A program made the translations under genes and the position numbers. This document shows, piece after piece, positions 15,507 through 24,765 of a stretch of DNA of 64,000 bases. Under the pieces are notes generated by a model. That model made no database searches. It was not told the origin of the DNA and saw only the letters and a list, made by a program, of their open reading frames with translations. How positions within the stretch are numbered: position 1 is the first letter of the stretch; each line of letters begins with the position of its first letter. The stretch lies in the NCBI RefSeq assembly GCF_003076275.1, contig NZ_CP029064.1:2738501-2802500 (forward strand). The letters run 5' to 3'. The stretch is from Microbulbifer sp. A4B17 (GTDB lineage: Bacteria > Pseudomonadota > Gammaproteobacteria > Pseudomonadales > Cellvibrionaceae).

Positions 15507-16673
15507 TCAACTGGGAAGTTGAGTAAGAAAGAAATCTCTCAGGTTCTCCCCCATCACTTTGCGGATCTCTTCTTCAGTAAATCCCTGGCGAAGCATTTCA
15601 TCGGTAAGCACCCCCAGCTCACTCACGTCAAATGCCACTGTCACACTGCCATCATAGTCCGAACCCAGTGCGACATGATCCACGCCCAGTATATCAATGG
15701 CATAACGAATGGATTTAACAATACTCTCAGGGCTTGTATCGCAGACAGCACCGGGCCAGAAACCAATCCCGATTAAACCTCCCTTATTAGCTATCTCCTT
15801 CATTACCTCGTCACTGATATTCCGAGGCGATTTGCATGCCCCCTGAAGTCCTGTGTGAGAAACAATTACTGGACGCTCGACAATATCCAATACTTCACGT
15901 ACTACCTGTTCGGAGGAGTGAGCGACATCAATTATAATGGAGCGCCTTTCCATTTCTTGCACTGCCTCTCGGCCAAATGCACTCAAGCCTCGCCCGCTTT
16001 CTCCATGCAGAGAGCCCCCCAGCTCATTGTCGAAAAAATGTTGTAACCCCATCACCCGGAAACCGGCATCATAAAGATGGCCTATATTTTCAATATTCCC
16101 TTCCAGGGGGTGAGCGCCTTCAGTACCCAGCAATGCGGCCAAAACCTCTCCGCCCCGCTCCCTTTCCACAAGCACCTCTCGCAAATCTGCTGCACTTTTG
16201 ACGATACGGACTTCATCTGGCGCGGAGGCCTGCAGGGCTTTAACACGCTCGGCGTGATAAAGCGCCCGCTCATACAGACTGCGCCAAGTTCTTACTGGCC
16301 ATGCTTGTGCGATTGCTAGCAAAGTTATGTTGTCACCCGCTTTACTAGAGTTTTTTTTGTAATTTAAACCCCGCGGAGACTTGGTAACTGATGTGAAAAC
16401 CTGAATGCCCAGATTGCCTTCTCGAGCTCGAGGAAGGTCCAAATGGCCATAGTCGGCTCGTTTTCGCAGATCTCTAGCCCATAGGAAACTATCTGCGTGT
16501 AAGTCACCTACCAATAAGGTTTGGTGCAATGCTTTACCTTCAGGTGACAGCGCTGTAATTTTACCCGGCTCAACTTTGTTCATCGATTTTTCAATAGCCG
16601 GGAGTAAAAGCCATCTCCAGCTGGCGAACAATATCACTACTACTGTTGTCAGAAGAATCAGCCATTTACTCAT
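15507..16673 (-). CDS. Membrane dipeptidase, peptidase family M19
   Basis: 388 residues from ATG at 16671-16673, which has TGGAGA eight bases upstream; the frame is open for another 66 codons without a ribosome site. An N-terminal membrane anchor (about 5-24) is followed by the zinc site of M19 enzymes: DLHADSF (His59, Asp61), the metal-bridging Glu in GTEGAHPL, IDVAHSS, VSHTG and the DYDG motif in LGSDYDGS. M19 dipeptidases hydrolyse dipeptides, including D-residue dipeptides, outside the cytoplasm. The TIM-barrel is full length. The gene runs divergently from the LEA2-type lipoprotein gene. Confidence 0.9.
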   Translation of the reverse strand: MSKWLILLTTVVVILFASWRWLLLPAIEKSMNKVEPGKITALSPEGKALHQTLLVGDLHADSFLWARDLRKRADYGHLDLPRAREGNLGIQVFTSVTKSPRGLNYKKNSSKAGDNITLLAIAQAWPVRTWRSLYERALYHAERVKALQASAPDEVRIVKSAADLREVLVERERGGEVLAALLGTEGAHPLEGNIENIGHLYDAGFRVMGLQHFFDNELGGSLHGESGRGLSAFGREAVQEMERRSIIIDVAHSSEQVVREVLDIVERPVIVSHTGLQGACKSPRNISDEVMKEIANKGGLIGIGFWPGAVCDTSPESIVKSIRYAIDILGVDHVALGSDYDGSVTVAFDVSELGVLTDEMLRQGFTEEEIRKVMGENLRDFFLTQLPS

Positions 16674-16704
16674 TAATTGTCTCCAATAGTGTGAGGCCAC
16701 TTGG

Positions 16705-16812
16705 ATGTCTGAACAAAGACAAGAGTTCTCTTCAGCCCATCTGGATAAGAGAATGAAGCAAATGGAAAGGTTGCTCAACAACCAAGTAGAAGAAATGGAG
16801 CTGCGAAGGTGA
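16705..16812 (+). CDS. Possible 35-residue amphipathic helical peptide
   Basis: ATG at 16705-16707 to TGA at 16810-16812 encodes a peptide reading LDKRMKQMERLLNNQVEEME in its core, strongly charged and helical. The stop overlaps an in-frame ATG of the following lipoprotein frame (TGATG), and the ribosome site is weak. Either it is a small protein coupled to the lipoprotein gene or a chance frame in the divergent promoter region. The protein-like composition keeps it listed. Confidence 0.25.
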   Translation: MSEQRQEFSSAHLDKRMKQMERLLNNQVEEMELRR

Positions 16813-16874
16813 TGCAACAACAATATGCTGCCTACCCCGCGCCCACTAAAATAGAAAAAAACCAAGGACAAGCA

Positions 16875-17360
16875 GTGATCAAGCTTTTGCGACTGAACTT
16901 ATTAGTATTGTTAGCTCTATTTATAGGCGGTTGTGCCGTTCTATCTCCCAACTTTCAAAAGCCTGAGGTTGAGATTGTCGGGCTGGAGCCGCTTCCTCCT
17001 GCAGCCGGCAGCGACCTCCGCTTTAGAATCCACTTGCGTATCTTTAACCCAAACAACCAGGAGCTTCCTCTAACCGGGCTCTACTACAAGCTCAGTCTTG
17101 CCGGCCATAAAGTGATGACGGGAACCTCAAATAACCTGTTGCCGATTGCCCCTTATGGCCAGGATGACATCTCCGTAGATGCTACTGCCAGTTGGATGGG
17201 CTCTCTGTTCGCTGTAGCAGAGTTAGCTCATAGAGGACAGCGATCGGTACCCTATGAACTTCAAGCAAAGATTGGCTTGAGTACATCTATAGTACCCTCT
17301 ATTACAGTGCAACGCAGTGGTGAAGTCCGGCTGGATCAGGACCTGAACCTCTACCACTAG
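16875..17360 (+). CDS. LEA2-type (WHy domain) outer-membrane lipoprotein
   Basis: 161 residues from GTG at 16875-16877, with AAGGAC six bases upstream. The start puts a classical signal peptide right before the lipobox FIGGC. The mature protein has the LEA type 2/WHy fold: PEVEIVGLEPL, LRFRIHLRIFNPNNQELPLTGLYY split across residues 55-80, an L.G.....G small-strand pattern and a VPSITVQRSGEV ending. Such lipoproteins are common in gammaproteobacteria and are linked to desiccation or envelope stress by family, not by data here. A longer frame starts at 16809/16812 but would place the signal peptide 22 residues inside. Confidence 0.75.
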   Translation: MIKLLRLNLLVLLALFIGGCAVLSPNFQKPEVEIVGLEPLPPAAGSDLRFRIHLRIFNPNNQELPLTGLYYKLSLAGHKVMTGTSNNLLPIAPYGQDDISVDATASWMGSLFAVAELAHRGQRSVPYELQAKIGLSTSIVPSITVQRSGEVRLDQDLNLYH

Positions 17361-17389
17361 TTAAAGCTTCCCGCTTTTATTTTCGCAGT

Positions 17390-19099
17390 TCAATGTCCCC
17401 AGTCGCCGACCTTGTCGGCACCGGGGATCTGATACTCAAGATAGTCTTCAACGGTGAATGGCATCTCACTGATGACGGCGCGCACGCGTTCACCAATAGC
17501 CTGTGTCTCAGGGCGCGCATTGGCCAATCCTGTATAGGGTATGCCTTTGCCGCTTGCTACGTCCGGGTATTTACGTTTGAACAAACGATGGCGGGCCACC
17601 ATATGATTGAACTGGCCCTGGGTATGAATTAACGGCACCAACTGCGGGGACTCCTCCCTGGGGTCCATATACAGATCGTAATAGGCCTCCGGCATTCCTG
17701 ACGCTGCCACCTCCCCCGCTCCCAACCAATGCCTCTTGTACCGCCCCTTTACTGTTGCACCCAATTCCTTGCCGGTATAAATAAATACATAATCCCGACG
17801 GCCATGGGTATCGCCGTTTAAAAAAAGAGCGGCCTGATCGAGGCCGTCAACGACGCGATCCGTGGGAATAGCATCAGTTGCTCTACCGAGGCGAGCAAAA
17901 GTCGTATACAGATCAGTGACATGGATAATATCCCCTACCGTTTGTCCCCCTTCAATAGTTCCTGGCCACCAGGCAAAAGCAGGTACTCGAACGCCGCCCT
18001 CGGTGAAATCCCCCTTGCCACCCCGATACAACATGGGCAGCATACCCCACCCCGCCGGCGGACTGTGAACCATAGGACCGTTATCCGCCATTGCAACGAA
18101 CAAGGTATTTTCAGCAAGCCCTAAGCTTTTCAGCTCTTGCATCAGTGCCCCAACAAAGTCGTCCATTGCCGGGAAAGCATCGGCAACCATCAGCCCGGCC
18201 ACCGACCGCTTGGGGTTATACATCGCCATGAAATTAAGGAGGTTGGGCCAGTAGGCAACGAAAAACGGTTTCTTCTGCTCCGCACTGCGGCGAATAAACG
18301 CCAGCGTTCTCTTTTCTGCTTCTGGATCAAACTTAGCGAAGCACTCATTGGATGTTCCGCACCATTCCCGCCCAGGTTGTCCCTTTTTCCCTTCAATATT
18401 CATTACCCAGCCAGCGGGAATCAGACCAGGGCTGTCCAACTGGTAGGGATCAGGTGGATAGATTTCTGGAAACATACCCAGCACCCCATTGGCCACATTT
18501 GCCTGAGGGTTATACAGGGACGTGATCTGGTTCATCGGGGTGAACAGCGCCTCATCAAAACCCTGATTATGCAAATAGCTCTCTTCGATATCTCCAAGGT
18601 GTCCCTTGCCGAAAAAGCCCGTCGCATAACCTGCTTGCGAAAGCACCTCAGCAATGGTGACCTCTTCCGCACGCAAGCCGGAAAACTCATGGGGCATACC
18701 TACTTCACCCATGCCATAGCGCACCGGTAGCCGTCCGGTGAGTACAGCTGCACGTGTTGGTGTACAGGAGGGCTCAGTGTACATACGGGTAAAATTGATA
18801 CCTTCCGCCGCCATCTGGTTTAAGTTTGGCGTTGAGTAGCCAAAGTTCTTTTGCAATGCAGGAAAGCCGACAGCTCCAAATGCAGTGTCATCCCAAAGCA
18901 GGAATACAATATTCGGAGGCTGTCCATATTTCTGCCGCAACTGCTGTAAGCGTTGCTCAACTTCCGCATCCTCTTGATCCCAACGATCGCCGTTTTGCAT
19001 CTTGAGAATATAAAACTCGGCATCGTGTACAACTTGCCCCTCGACATTGAGAGTGATGCAAAGCAGCCAGATCATAATCAGGTGGCTTTTGACGGGCAT
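17390..19099 (-). CDS. Exported sulfatase (type I, Cys-type)
   Basis: 569 residues with a signal peptide (about 1-21). Alkaline-phosphatase-fold sulfatase: NIVFLLWDD supplies the metal Asp pair (70-71), and SCTPTRAAVLTGR carries the C-x-P-x-R signature, with Cys112 to become formylglycine. GYATGFFGKGHLG and MADNGPMVHSP supply further catalytic residues, and the C-terminal half has the subdomain ending PGADKVGDW. Its substrate cannot be read; marine relatives remove sulfate from polysaccharides or steroids/aryl esters. No anaerobic sulfatase-maturating enzyme lies within the window. It is convergent with the lipoprotein gene, with a 29-bp gap. Confidence 0.85.
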   Translation of the reverse strand: MPVKSHLIMIWLLCITLNVEGQVVHDAEFYILKMQNGDRWDQEDAEVEQRLQQLRQKYGQPPNIVFLLWDDTAFGAVGFPALQKNFGYSTPNLNQMAAEGINFTRMYTEPSCTPTRAAVLTGRLPVRYGMGEVGMPHEFSGLRAEEVTIAEVLSQAGYATGFFGKGHLGDIEESYLHNQGFDEALFTPMNQITSLYNPQANVANGVLGMFPEIYPPDPYQLDSPGLIPAGWVMNIEGKKGQPGREWCGTSNECFAKFDPEAEKRTLAFIRRSAEQKKPFFVAYWPNLLNFMAMYNPKRSVAGLMVADAFPAMDDFVGALMQELKSLGLAENTLFVAMADNGPMVHSPPAGWGMLPMLYRGGKGDFTEGGVRVPAFAWWPGTIEGGQTVGDIIHVTDLYTTFARLGRATDAIPTDRVVDGLDQAALFLNGDTHGRRDYVFIYTGKELGATVKGRYKRHWLGAGEVAASGMPEAYYDLYMDPREESPQLVPLIHTQGQFNHMVARHRLFKRKYPDVASGKGIPYTGLANARPETQAIGERVRAVISEMPFTVEDYLEYQIPGADKVGDWGH

Positions 19100-19257
19100 G
19101 AGATTCCTATAGATCGCAGAAAAGTATCTAACAATTTAGAGGAGCGCAGAGATCTGGAAAAGGAAGAGCGAGTTGAAGCGGGGTAAAGAGCGCCTCGTTT
19201 TCCAGCAAATGCCAGAGTCGAGGCGCCAATTTTAAGAGAGGAGCTGGCTCCTTCTAT

Positions 19258-19821
19258 CTACTTATCCTGGCTGTCAGCCATAAGGGCCGGCCATGCGGCA
19301 CGTATATACATCACCATGGTCCACAAGGTGAGGCCGGCAGCAATATAGAGAAGCAGGTATCCGATAGTTTCCATCACCGGAAACTCTCTAACATCGAAGG
19401 CGAGCAAAACAAGAATTGCTGCCATCTGTGCAGTAGTTTTGACTTTGCCTACGTAGGAAACGGCAACACTGCTGCGCTGCCCCAACTCAGCCATCCACTC
19501 CCGCAGTCCTGAGACCGCAATCTCTCGACAGATGATCACCGCGGCTGCAATCGCAAATAGCGGGTTGTCATGCAGCCCCACCAGCAAGACCAATGCAGTA
19601 GCCACCATTAGCTTATCGGCAACCGGGTCTAGAAAGGCCCCTAGTGCGGTACTCTGATTCAATTTTCTGGCGAGATAGCCATCAAGCCAATCGGTAATTG
19701 CGGCAACTGCAAAAATTGCAGCAGAAGCAATGTAACTCCACTTGTACGGCAAATAGAAAACCAAAACAAAAAATGGGATCAAGGCAACACGTAACAGTGT
19801 CAGTTGATTGGCGATTGTCAT
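19258..19821 (-). CDS. pgsA: CDP-diacylglycerol--glycerol-3-phosphate 3-phosphatidyltransferase
   Basis: 187 residues, the first committed step to phosphatidylglycerol and cardiolipin in the inner membrane. The CDP-alcohol phosphatidyltransferase signature D-G-x2-A-R-x8-G-x3-D-x3-D is complete (Asp47, Gly48, Ala51, Arg52, Gly61, Asp65, Asp69). Several hydrophobic helices follow. It comes 101 bp after uvrC on the same strand, the order seen in E. coli and pseudomonads. In those the tRNA-Gly/Cys/Leu cluster follows; here the Cys and Leu tRNAs are on the other strand 18 kb away. Confidence 0.95.
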   Translation of the reverse strand: MTIANQLTLLRVALIPFFVLVFYLPYKWSYIASAAIFAVAAITDWLDGYLARKLNQSTALGAFLDPVADKLMVATALVLLVGLHDNPLFAIAAAVIICREIAVSGLREWMAELGQRSSVAVSYVGKVKTTAQMAAILVLLAFDVREFPVMETIGYLLLYIAAGLTLWTMVMYIRAAWPALMADSQDK

Positions 19822-19922
19822 ACTTTTCTCTATTCTTGCGGAGGGCGTACGTTATCAAGCCATCGCGCAAAATGAAACGCTTTGAAAAAAACTGGCCATT
19901 TAATCGCCAGCTCATTCCTGTT

Positions 19923-21737
19923 CTACTCGTGGTGTAGTGCCGAGTATATATCCTGAGCCAATTTACGGCTGATACCATCCACGCTGGCAATCTCTATTAC
20001 TGTTGCGCGCTTTAGCTCCTGCAAACCTCCGAAATGTCGCAGCAGCGCCCTGCGGCGGGTGGGCCCTACTCCAGCAATACCTTCCAGTGGGGACTCCCTG
20101 CGTTTTTTATCCCGTTTTGCCCTGTGGCCAGCGATAGCAAAGCGGTGCGCTTCGTCTCGCACCTGTTGAATTAAGTGCAGCGCTGATGAATCGGCGGAGA
20201 GTACAAGCTCTTTGTTACTGGAAACCACATGTAATGTTTCAAAGCCTGCTTTTCGTGTAGTTCCTTTGGCAACACCAATAATTTGCACTCCAACGATGCC
20301 CAGCTCATTCAGAGCTTCTACCGCTTGTGTAACCTGGCCCTTCCCGCCGTCGATCAACAGGATATTGGGGAACTTGCCCTCGCCACCGGAAAGGCGGGTA
20401 TAGCGCCGCTTTAGCGCCTGCCCCATTGCCGCATAATCATCGCCCGCCTGGATACCCTCAATATTGAATCGGCGATAATCCGACTTCACCGGGCCGCCGG
20501 TATCAAATACAACACAGGACGCAACCGTGGCCTCACCGGAAGAGTGGCTGATATCAAAGCACTCGAGCCTCTCTGGGAGCTGCTCCAGTTCAAGTACTTC
20601 CTGGAGCTTCTCGAAACGGCTGTAGAGTTTTTGCTGGGCTGCAGTTCGACTGCTCAAATTCTGTTGCGCTGCTTGTTGCGCCATCTCAATCCAGGTGGCC
20701 CGCTTGCCACGCAACTTATGGGTGATACAGACATCGCGACCACACTGCTCGCTAAGAGCCTGTTGAAGTGGCTCGAGATCCTGTAAGGCCTCTGAAACCA
20801 GAATCTCACGGGGGATTTCACGGGGACTGCCCAGGTAAAACTGCGGGACAAATGCGGAAAGTAACTCCGGTGCTGTCAGCCCCAAGCGTTCACTGGGAAA
20901 GTAACTGCGACTACCCAGGATTCGTCCCTGCCTGACGAACAGAACGTGTACACAACTGCTGCCGCCCTCACAGGCAATTCCCAGTACATCCACATCTCCA
21001 CTCGCGCCTTCTGCAACCTGGTCCGCCTGTAAGCGTCTCAGTGCAGAAATCTGGTCCCGCAGTCTCGCGGCTTTTTCAAATTCCAGCGCCCGGGATGCCT
21101 CGTCCATTTGATCCGCCAACTCTCGAATAATGCTGTCACTTTTACCAGTGAGAAACATTTCCGCATGGCGGACATCCTGGCGGTAGTCTTCTGGGGAAAT
21201 AAAATCGACACAGGGGGCAGTGCAACGCTCTATCTGGTATTGAAGACAAGGCCTTGAGCGGTTGCGAAAAACACTATCTTCACAAGAACGGATTCGAAAA
21301 GTTTTCTGTAAAAAATTCAGACTATCGCGAACTGATGATGCATTTGGAAAGGGCCCGAAGTATCTACCCTTCTTGCGCTTGGCGCCGCGATGAAAAGCGA
21401 TGCGGGGAGAAGTATCATTACTTGAAAGAAAGATATAAGGATACCCCTTATCATCCTTCAGCATCACATTGTATGGAGGCCGCTGGGACTTGATCAGGCT
21501 TTGCTCAAGAACCAGCGCTTCGGTTTCACTGCGCGTCACAGTGACTTCGATATGTCTAATGCGCTGCACCAGCGCCATTGTTTTTGTCGTAAGCCCTGAG
21601 CTGCGAAAATAACTCGATAGACGATTGCGGAGGTTCTTCGCCTTTCCCACGTAGAGAATTTTATTTTCGGCGTCGAACATCTGATAGACGCCGGGCTTAC
21701 GAGTTACCGTCGCGAGGAAACGCTTGCTGTCGAACAT
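19923..21737 (-). CDS. uvrC: Excinuclease ABC subunit C
   Basis: 604 residues, close to the 610 of E. coli UvrC. It makes both incisions around a lesion held by UvrB. The N-terminal GIY-YIG nuclease is present (KPGVYQMFDAENKILYVGKAKNLR), followed by the Cys-rich segment (CEDSVF...RPCLQYQIERCTAPC), the UvrB-binding UVR helix around 205-235 (LEFEKAARLRDQI), the RNase H-like C-terminal nuclease (SHSSGEATVASCVVF, IDGGKGQ) and a final HhH tail (EGIAGVGPTRRRALLRHFGG). It is downstream of uvrY by 45 bp, so the two are probably co-transcribed. Confidence 0.97.
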   Translation of the reverse strand: MFDSKRFLATVTRKPGVYQMFDAENKILYVGKAKNLRNRLSSYFRSSGLTTKTMALVQRIRHIEVTVTRSETEALVLEQSLIKSQRPPYNVMLKDDKGYPYIFLSSNDTSPRIAFHRGAKRKKGRYFGPFPNASSVRDSLNFLQKTFRIRSCEDSVFRNRSRPCLQYQIERCTAPCVDFISPEDYRQDVRHAEMFLTGKSDSIIRELADQMDEASRALEFEKAARLRDQISALRRLQADQVAEGASGDVDVLGIACEGGSSCVHVLFVRQGRILGSRSYFPSERLGLTAPELLSAFVPQFYLGSPREIPREILVSEALQDLEPLQQALSEQCGRDVCITHKLRGKRATWIEMAQQAAQQNLSSRTAAQQKLYSRFEKLQEVLELEQLPERLECFDISHSSGEATVASCVVFDTGGPVKSDYRRFNIEGIQAGDDYAAMGQALKRRYTRLSGGEGKFPNILLIDGGKGQVTQAVEALNELGIVGVQIIGVAKGTTRKAGFETLHVVSSNKELVLSADSSALHLIQQVRDEAHRFAIAGHRAKRDKKRRESPLEGIAGVGPTRRRALLRHFGGLQELKRATVIEIASVDGISRKLAQDIYSALHHE

Positions 21738-21782
21738 CTGGCAACCGGCCTCAATATATTGGAAAGATCAGCCACTTTTCAA

Positions 21783-22436
21783 TTAAAGTGCAGCTTCTGG
21801 ATCGAGAATCTGATGTTTAACCGCGAGAATTGTCAACTCCACATCACTATTAATATCCAATTTCTCAAAAATCCTATAGCGATAACTATTCACTGTTTTA
21901 GGGCTGACCGAAAGAGACTTTGCAATCTCAGCAACCTTGGCGCCATTGACAATCATATCTGCTGTCTGCAACTCCCTTTTGGATAGTTTCTCAAATGGAG
22001 ATTGCTGCTCATCCTGGCCACTGACACTGCGCATTGCCATTTTGGTTGCCATGGAATTACTGATAAACACACCACCTGAAACAACAGTGCGTATCGCGCG
22101 GACCATTTCTTCAAGGTCCGCTCCCTTGGTGACATATCCCATAGCCCCAGCCTGCATCAAACGGCCAGGGAACAAATCATCATCGAGTGCACTTACCGCT
22201 ATAACCTTCACCCCAGGGCACCGCTGAAGTAGTTTTCTTGTCGCTTCCAGGCCACCCATACCCGGCATTTTCACATCCATCAGAATGACATCAACTTCGC
22301 ACCGGCGAACAAACTCCAGAGCTTCCTCGCCACAATTTGCCTCTCCGGCGACTTCTATATCCTCAACATCACCCAGCATGCGCGAAATGCCCATTCGCAC
22401 AAGATCGTGATCATCCACCACTAAGACTTTGATCAA
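21783..22436 (-). CDS. uvrY: GacA/UvrY-type response regulator
   Basis: 217 residues: a receiver domain with Asp54 as phosphoacceptor (DVILMDVKMPGMGG), the acidic pair in VVDDHD, and a LuxR/NarL-type HTH output domain (LSKRELQTADMIVNGAKVAEIAKSL). GacA/UvrY with the BarA/GacS kinase activates CsrB/RsmZ-type small RNAs and thereby secondary metabolism, motility and virulence programmes. The gene precedes uvrC as in other gammaproteobacteria. Upstream is a long AT-rich region without another gene, so regulation is probably through its own promoter. The kinase is not in this window. Confidence 0.93.
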   Translation of the reverse strand: MIKVLVVDDHDLVRMGISRMLGDVEDIEVAGEANCGEEALEFVRRCEVDVILMDVKMPGMGGLEATRKLLQRCPGVKVIAVSALDDDLFPGRLMQAGAMGYVTKGADLEEMVRAIRTVVSGGVFISNSMATKMAMRSVSGQDEQQSPFEKLSKRELQTADMIVNGAKVAEIAKSLSVSPKTVNSYRYRIFEKLDINSDVELTILAVKHQILDPEAAL

Positions 22437-22969
22437 GTTATCCCCAACTACGGATAAGTGCAGTGGCTACGCCGCGTGTACATCCCCTACGCACGAGCTC
22501 TGTGAACTGCGTTCTTCTTTTTTGCTCACGGTGAAACTACCCCGTGTAGGTCCCCCCCGGAACCCAATCGCAACATACCAGACAAAAACCCTACTGCAAA
22601 GCAGAAGCACCGTTTCAAATTCTGCCGATCAGACATTTGGCCACAGGATACTGCGGCCTTTATAACATTTAATTATAGCGTAAAAACGTACCAATTAATT
22701 TTTCTGCGATCAAGATAGGCTGTTCCGCAAAATTTGCGATTGCAGATTCACTTTATCGCAGAAAATATTTATGAAAGAAATCGAAATAAGAAAAAATAAA
22801 AGAAGTTGATTTTGTTATAACAAGATAATCGTCAACAATTAGAATAATCCCCTATTCAAGCTCGCCCCAAACGCCCTGCCGCAAGTCAGCAAATCATATA
22901 TTTCTATTGGGTACTTATGCTTGAGGGTCAGCTAAGGAAACGGAAGGGAGAGGATGGGCTCAGAATAGC
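22437..22969. other. Long intergenic region between uvrY and murB
   Basis: 533 bp. It contains the upstream control region of uvrY and the stop-side of murB. A plus-strand frame at 22429-22665 has no ribosome site and an unnatural composition. The 22,670-22,860 part is strongly A+T-rich. No terminator hairpin or known motif was recognised. Confidence 0.45.
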
Positions 22970-23986
22970 TCACGGGTAATAGCGCGGTTCGGGCTCCAAA
23001 GTAACCCCAAATTTATCTTGCACGTCAGAGGCTATGGCACGAGCAAGTCTTGTTACTTCATCACCACGACCGCGACCTGGATTGACTAACACTAACGCCT
23101 GTTGGTGGTGAACACCTACCGCCTCGTGCCGCCTGCCCCGCCAGCCAGCGCGATCAATCAACCAGCCCGCTGCCAGCTTCCAACCTTCACCGCTGGCATA
23201 TGCCACCAAGTCCGGGTGTTCCGACTTAAGACTGTGATAAATATCTGCATCCACCACAGGGTTTTTAAAAAAGCTACCCGCATTGGGAATTAAATCAGGC
23301 AACGGCAATTTACTATTTCGGATGTCGATAACGGCAGTAGCAATCTGCGCCGGTGTCAAGGAATCACAATCCCATCCTTGCTCAGTGATAAATTGTTGCA
23401 GTGCTGGATAGGAAACCTTCGGCTGCCAATCTTGTGCGAGGCGAAGTTTGACCTGAGTAATAATATACTGATCGCGCAGCTGTCCTTTAAAGACGCTGTC
23501 CCGGTAATCAAACTCACAATCCGATGCAGAAAAGTTATGCAACGTACCTGTAGAAATTTCCATGGCCTGTAAACTGCAAAAGCAATCACACAACTCTACA
23601 CCGTAAGCACCAATATTTTGAATGGGGGCCGCCCCCACTTTACCTGGAATTAGCGCAAGGTTTTCCAAGCCTCCCATACCCTGTTCAACTGAGGACATTA
23701 CCAACTGGTGCCAACCCTCCCCAGCCGCCGCCTCAATGATACCGCCGCGGCCACTGGGAGTAACAGTCAACCCAAGCAGCGCGACCTGAATGGCGAGCCC
23801 AGGAAAATCTCCCGTCAATACGATATTACTGCCTCCACCTAACGGCAAGATAGGCAAGCGTTTCTGCTGTGCAAAGCTCAATGCCTCGCGCAACTCATCC
23901 AGCGTTTCCACACGTGCAAAGAACGCGGTGTTCGCTGAAATCGCCAGAGTGTTGTGGGGCTGTAAATCGATATTGGCTTCAATCAT
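22970..23986 (-). CDS. murB: UDP-N-acetylenolpyruvoylglucosamine reductase
   Basis: 338 residues of a type I MurB, which reduces UDP-GlcNAc-enolpyruvate to UDP-MurNAc with NADPH and FAD in the cytoplasm. Visible: the FAD-binding start (NTLAISANTAFFA), LPLGGGSNIVLTGDF, NIGAYGVEL, RDSVFKG and the catalytic Ser in NAGSFFKNP, with the C-terminal LEPEPRYYP. It is the last gene of the run that starts at comEC, following kdsB after 11 bp. In E. coli murB lies elsewhere, but this kdsB-murB adjacency is common in pseudomonads and relatives. Confidence 0.96.
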   Translation of the reverse strand: MIEANIDLQPHNTLAISANTAFFARVETLDELREALSFAQQKRLPILPLGGGSNIVLTGDFPGLAIQVALLGLTVTPSGRGGIIEAAAGEGWHQLVMSSVEQGMGGLENLALIPGKVGAAPIQNIGAYGVELCDCFCSLQAMEISTGTLHNFSASDCEFDYRDSVFKGQLRDQYIITQVKLRLAQDWQPKVSYPALQQFITEQGWDCDSLTPAQIATAVIDIRNSKLPLPDLIPNAGSFFKNPVVDADIYHSLKSEHPDLVAYASGEGWKLAAGWLIDRAGWRGRRHEAVGVHHQQALVLVNPGRGRGDEVTRLARAIASDVQDKFGVTLEPEPRYYP

Positions 23987-23997
23987 TAGTTTCTACA

Positions 23998-24765
23998 TCA
24001 AGCCAGGGTTTCGCGCATACGCTGAAGATCCTGCTCAGTATCTACGCCTCCCGGTACCTCTGCACAAGCATCAGCCACGTGAATTTCCTGGTCGTGATAC
24101 AGGAAGCGCAGCTGCTCCAAAGCCTCGAACTGCTCCAGCGGGGCTATAGGCCAGGAGACAAACTGGCGCAGTAGTGCAACACGGTAAGCATAGATACCGA
24201 TATGACGGCGAGGTTCCAACCCCTTAGGTAATTCACTGCTATCCATGGCAAATGCATCCCGTGGCCAGGGGATTGGTGCCCGGGAAAAGTACCTGGCCAG
24301 GCCGCTCTCAGTTGTCACTACTTTAACGATATTCGGGTTGCGGAAATCTTCCACTGAGTGTATTGGCTCTGCCAGCGTCGCCACTCCGGCTCTCTCGCTC
24401 GCCGCCAGATTTTCAGCGACTTGATTTATCACCTGCGCCGGTATCAGGGGCTCATCGCCCTGCACATTGACCAGGATGCGATCCTCCGCCAGGCCGAGGT
24501 TTAGGGCCACCTCCTGTAACCGATCAGTCCCCGACGCATGCTCCGCCGATGTCATACAGACTTCAGCACCAAAACCGTGAGCCACCTCCGCTACACGCAT
24601 ATCATCGGTAGCGATAACTACCCTGTGTGCAGCACTTTCACGAGCGCGCAAGTAAACGTGCTCCACCATCGGCTTACCGCCGATATCCGCCAGAGGCTTA
24701 CCTGGCAGGCGGCTGGAACCAAAGCGTGCGGGAATAATTACATCGAAAGAAGAGTTACTTTTCAT
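23998..24765 (-). CDS. kdsB: 3-deoxy-manno-octulosonate cytidylyltransferase
   Basis: 255 residues. Activates Kdo to CMP-Kdo for lipopolysaccharide core assembly. The nucleotidyltransferase start is clear ([20 protein letters not shown]), followed by [20 protein letters not shown] and [10 protein letters not shown], all CMP-Kdo synthetase motifs, and HIGIYAYR near the C-terminal third. It overlaps lpxK by 11 bp and precedes murB by 11 bp, so lipid A phosphorylation and Kdo activation are translationally coupled. Confidence 0.97.
   Translation of the reverse strand: MKSNSSFDVIIPARFGSSRLPGKPLADIGGKPMVEHVYLRARESAAHRVVIATDDMRVAEVAHGFGAEVCMTSAEHASGTDRLQEVALNLGLAEDRILVNVQGDEPLIPAQVINQVAENLAASERAGVATLAEPIHSVEDFRNPNIVKVVTTESGLARYFSRAPIPWPRDAFAMDSSELPKGLEPRRHIGIYAYRVALLRQFVSWPIAPLEQFEALEQLRFLYHDQEIHVADACAEVPGGVDTEQDLQRMRETLA

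Noticed and set aside
18137..18730. A 197-codon open frame on the plus strand within the sulfatase gene
   Set aside because: It is the complement of a strongly coding minus-strand gene with perfect family motifs; the plus frame has no family features or ribosome site.
23102..23293. Plus-strand frames across the murB/kdsB/lpxK run
   Set aside because: All are shadows of conserved minus-strand genes with intact motifs.
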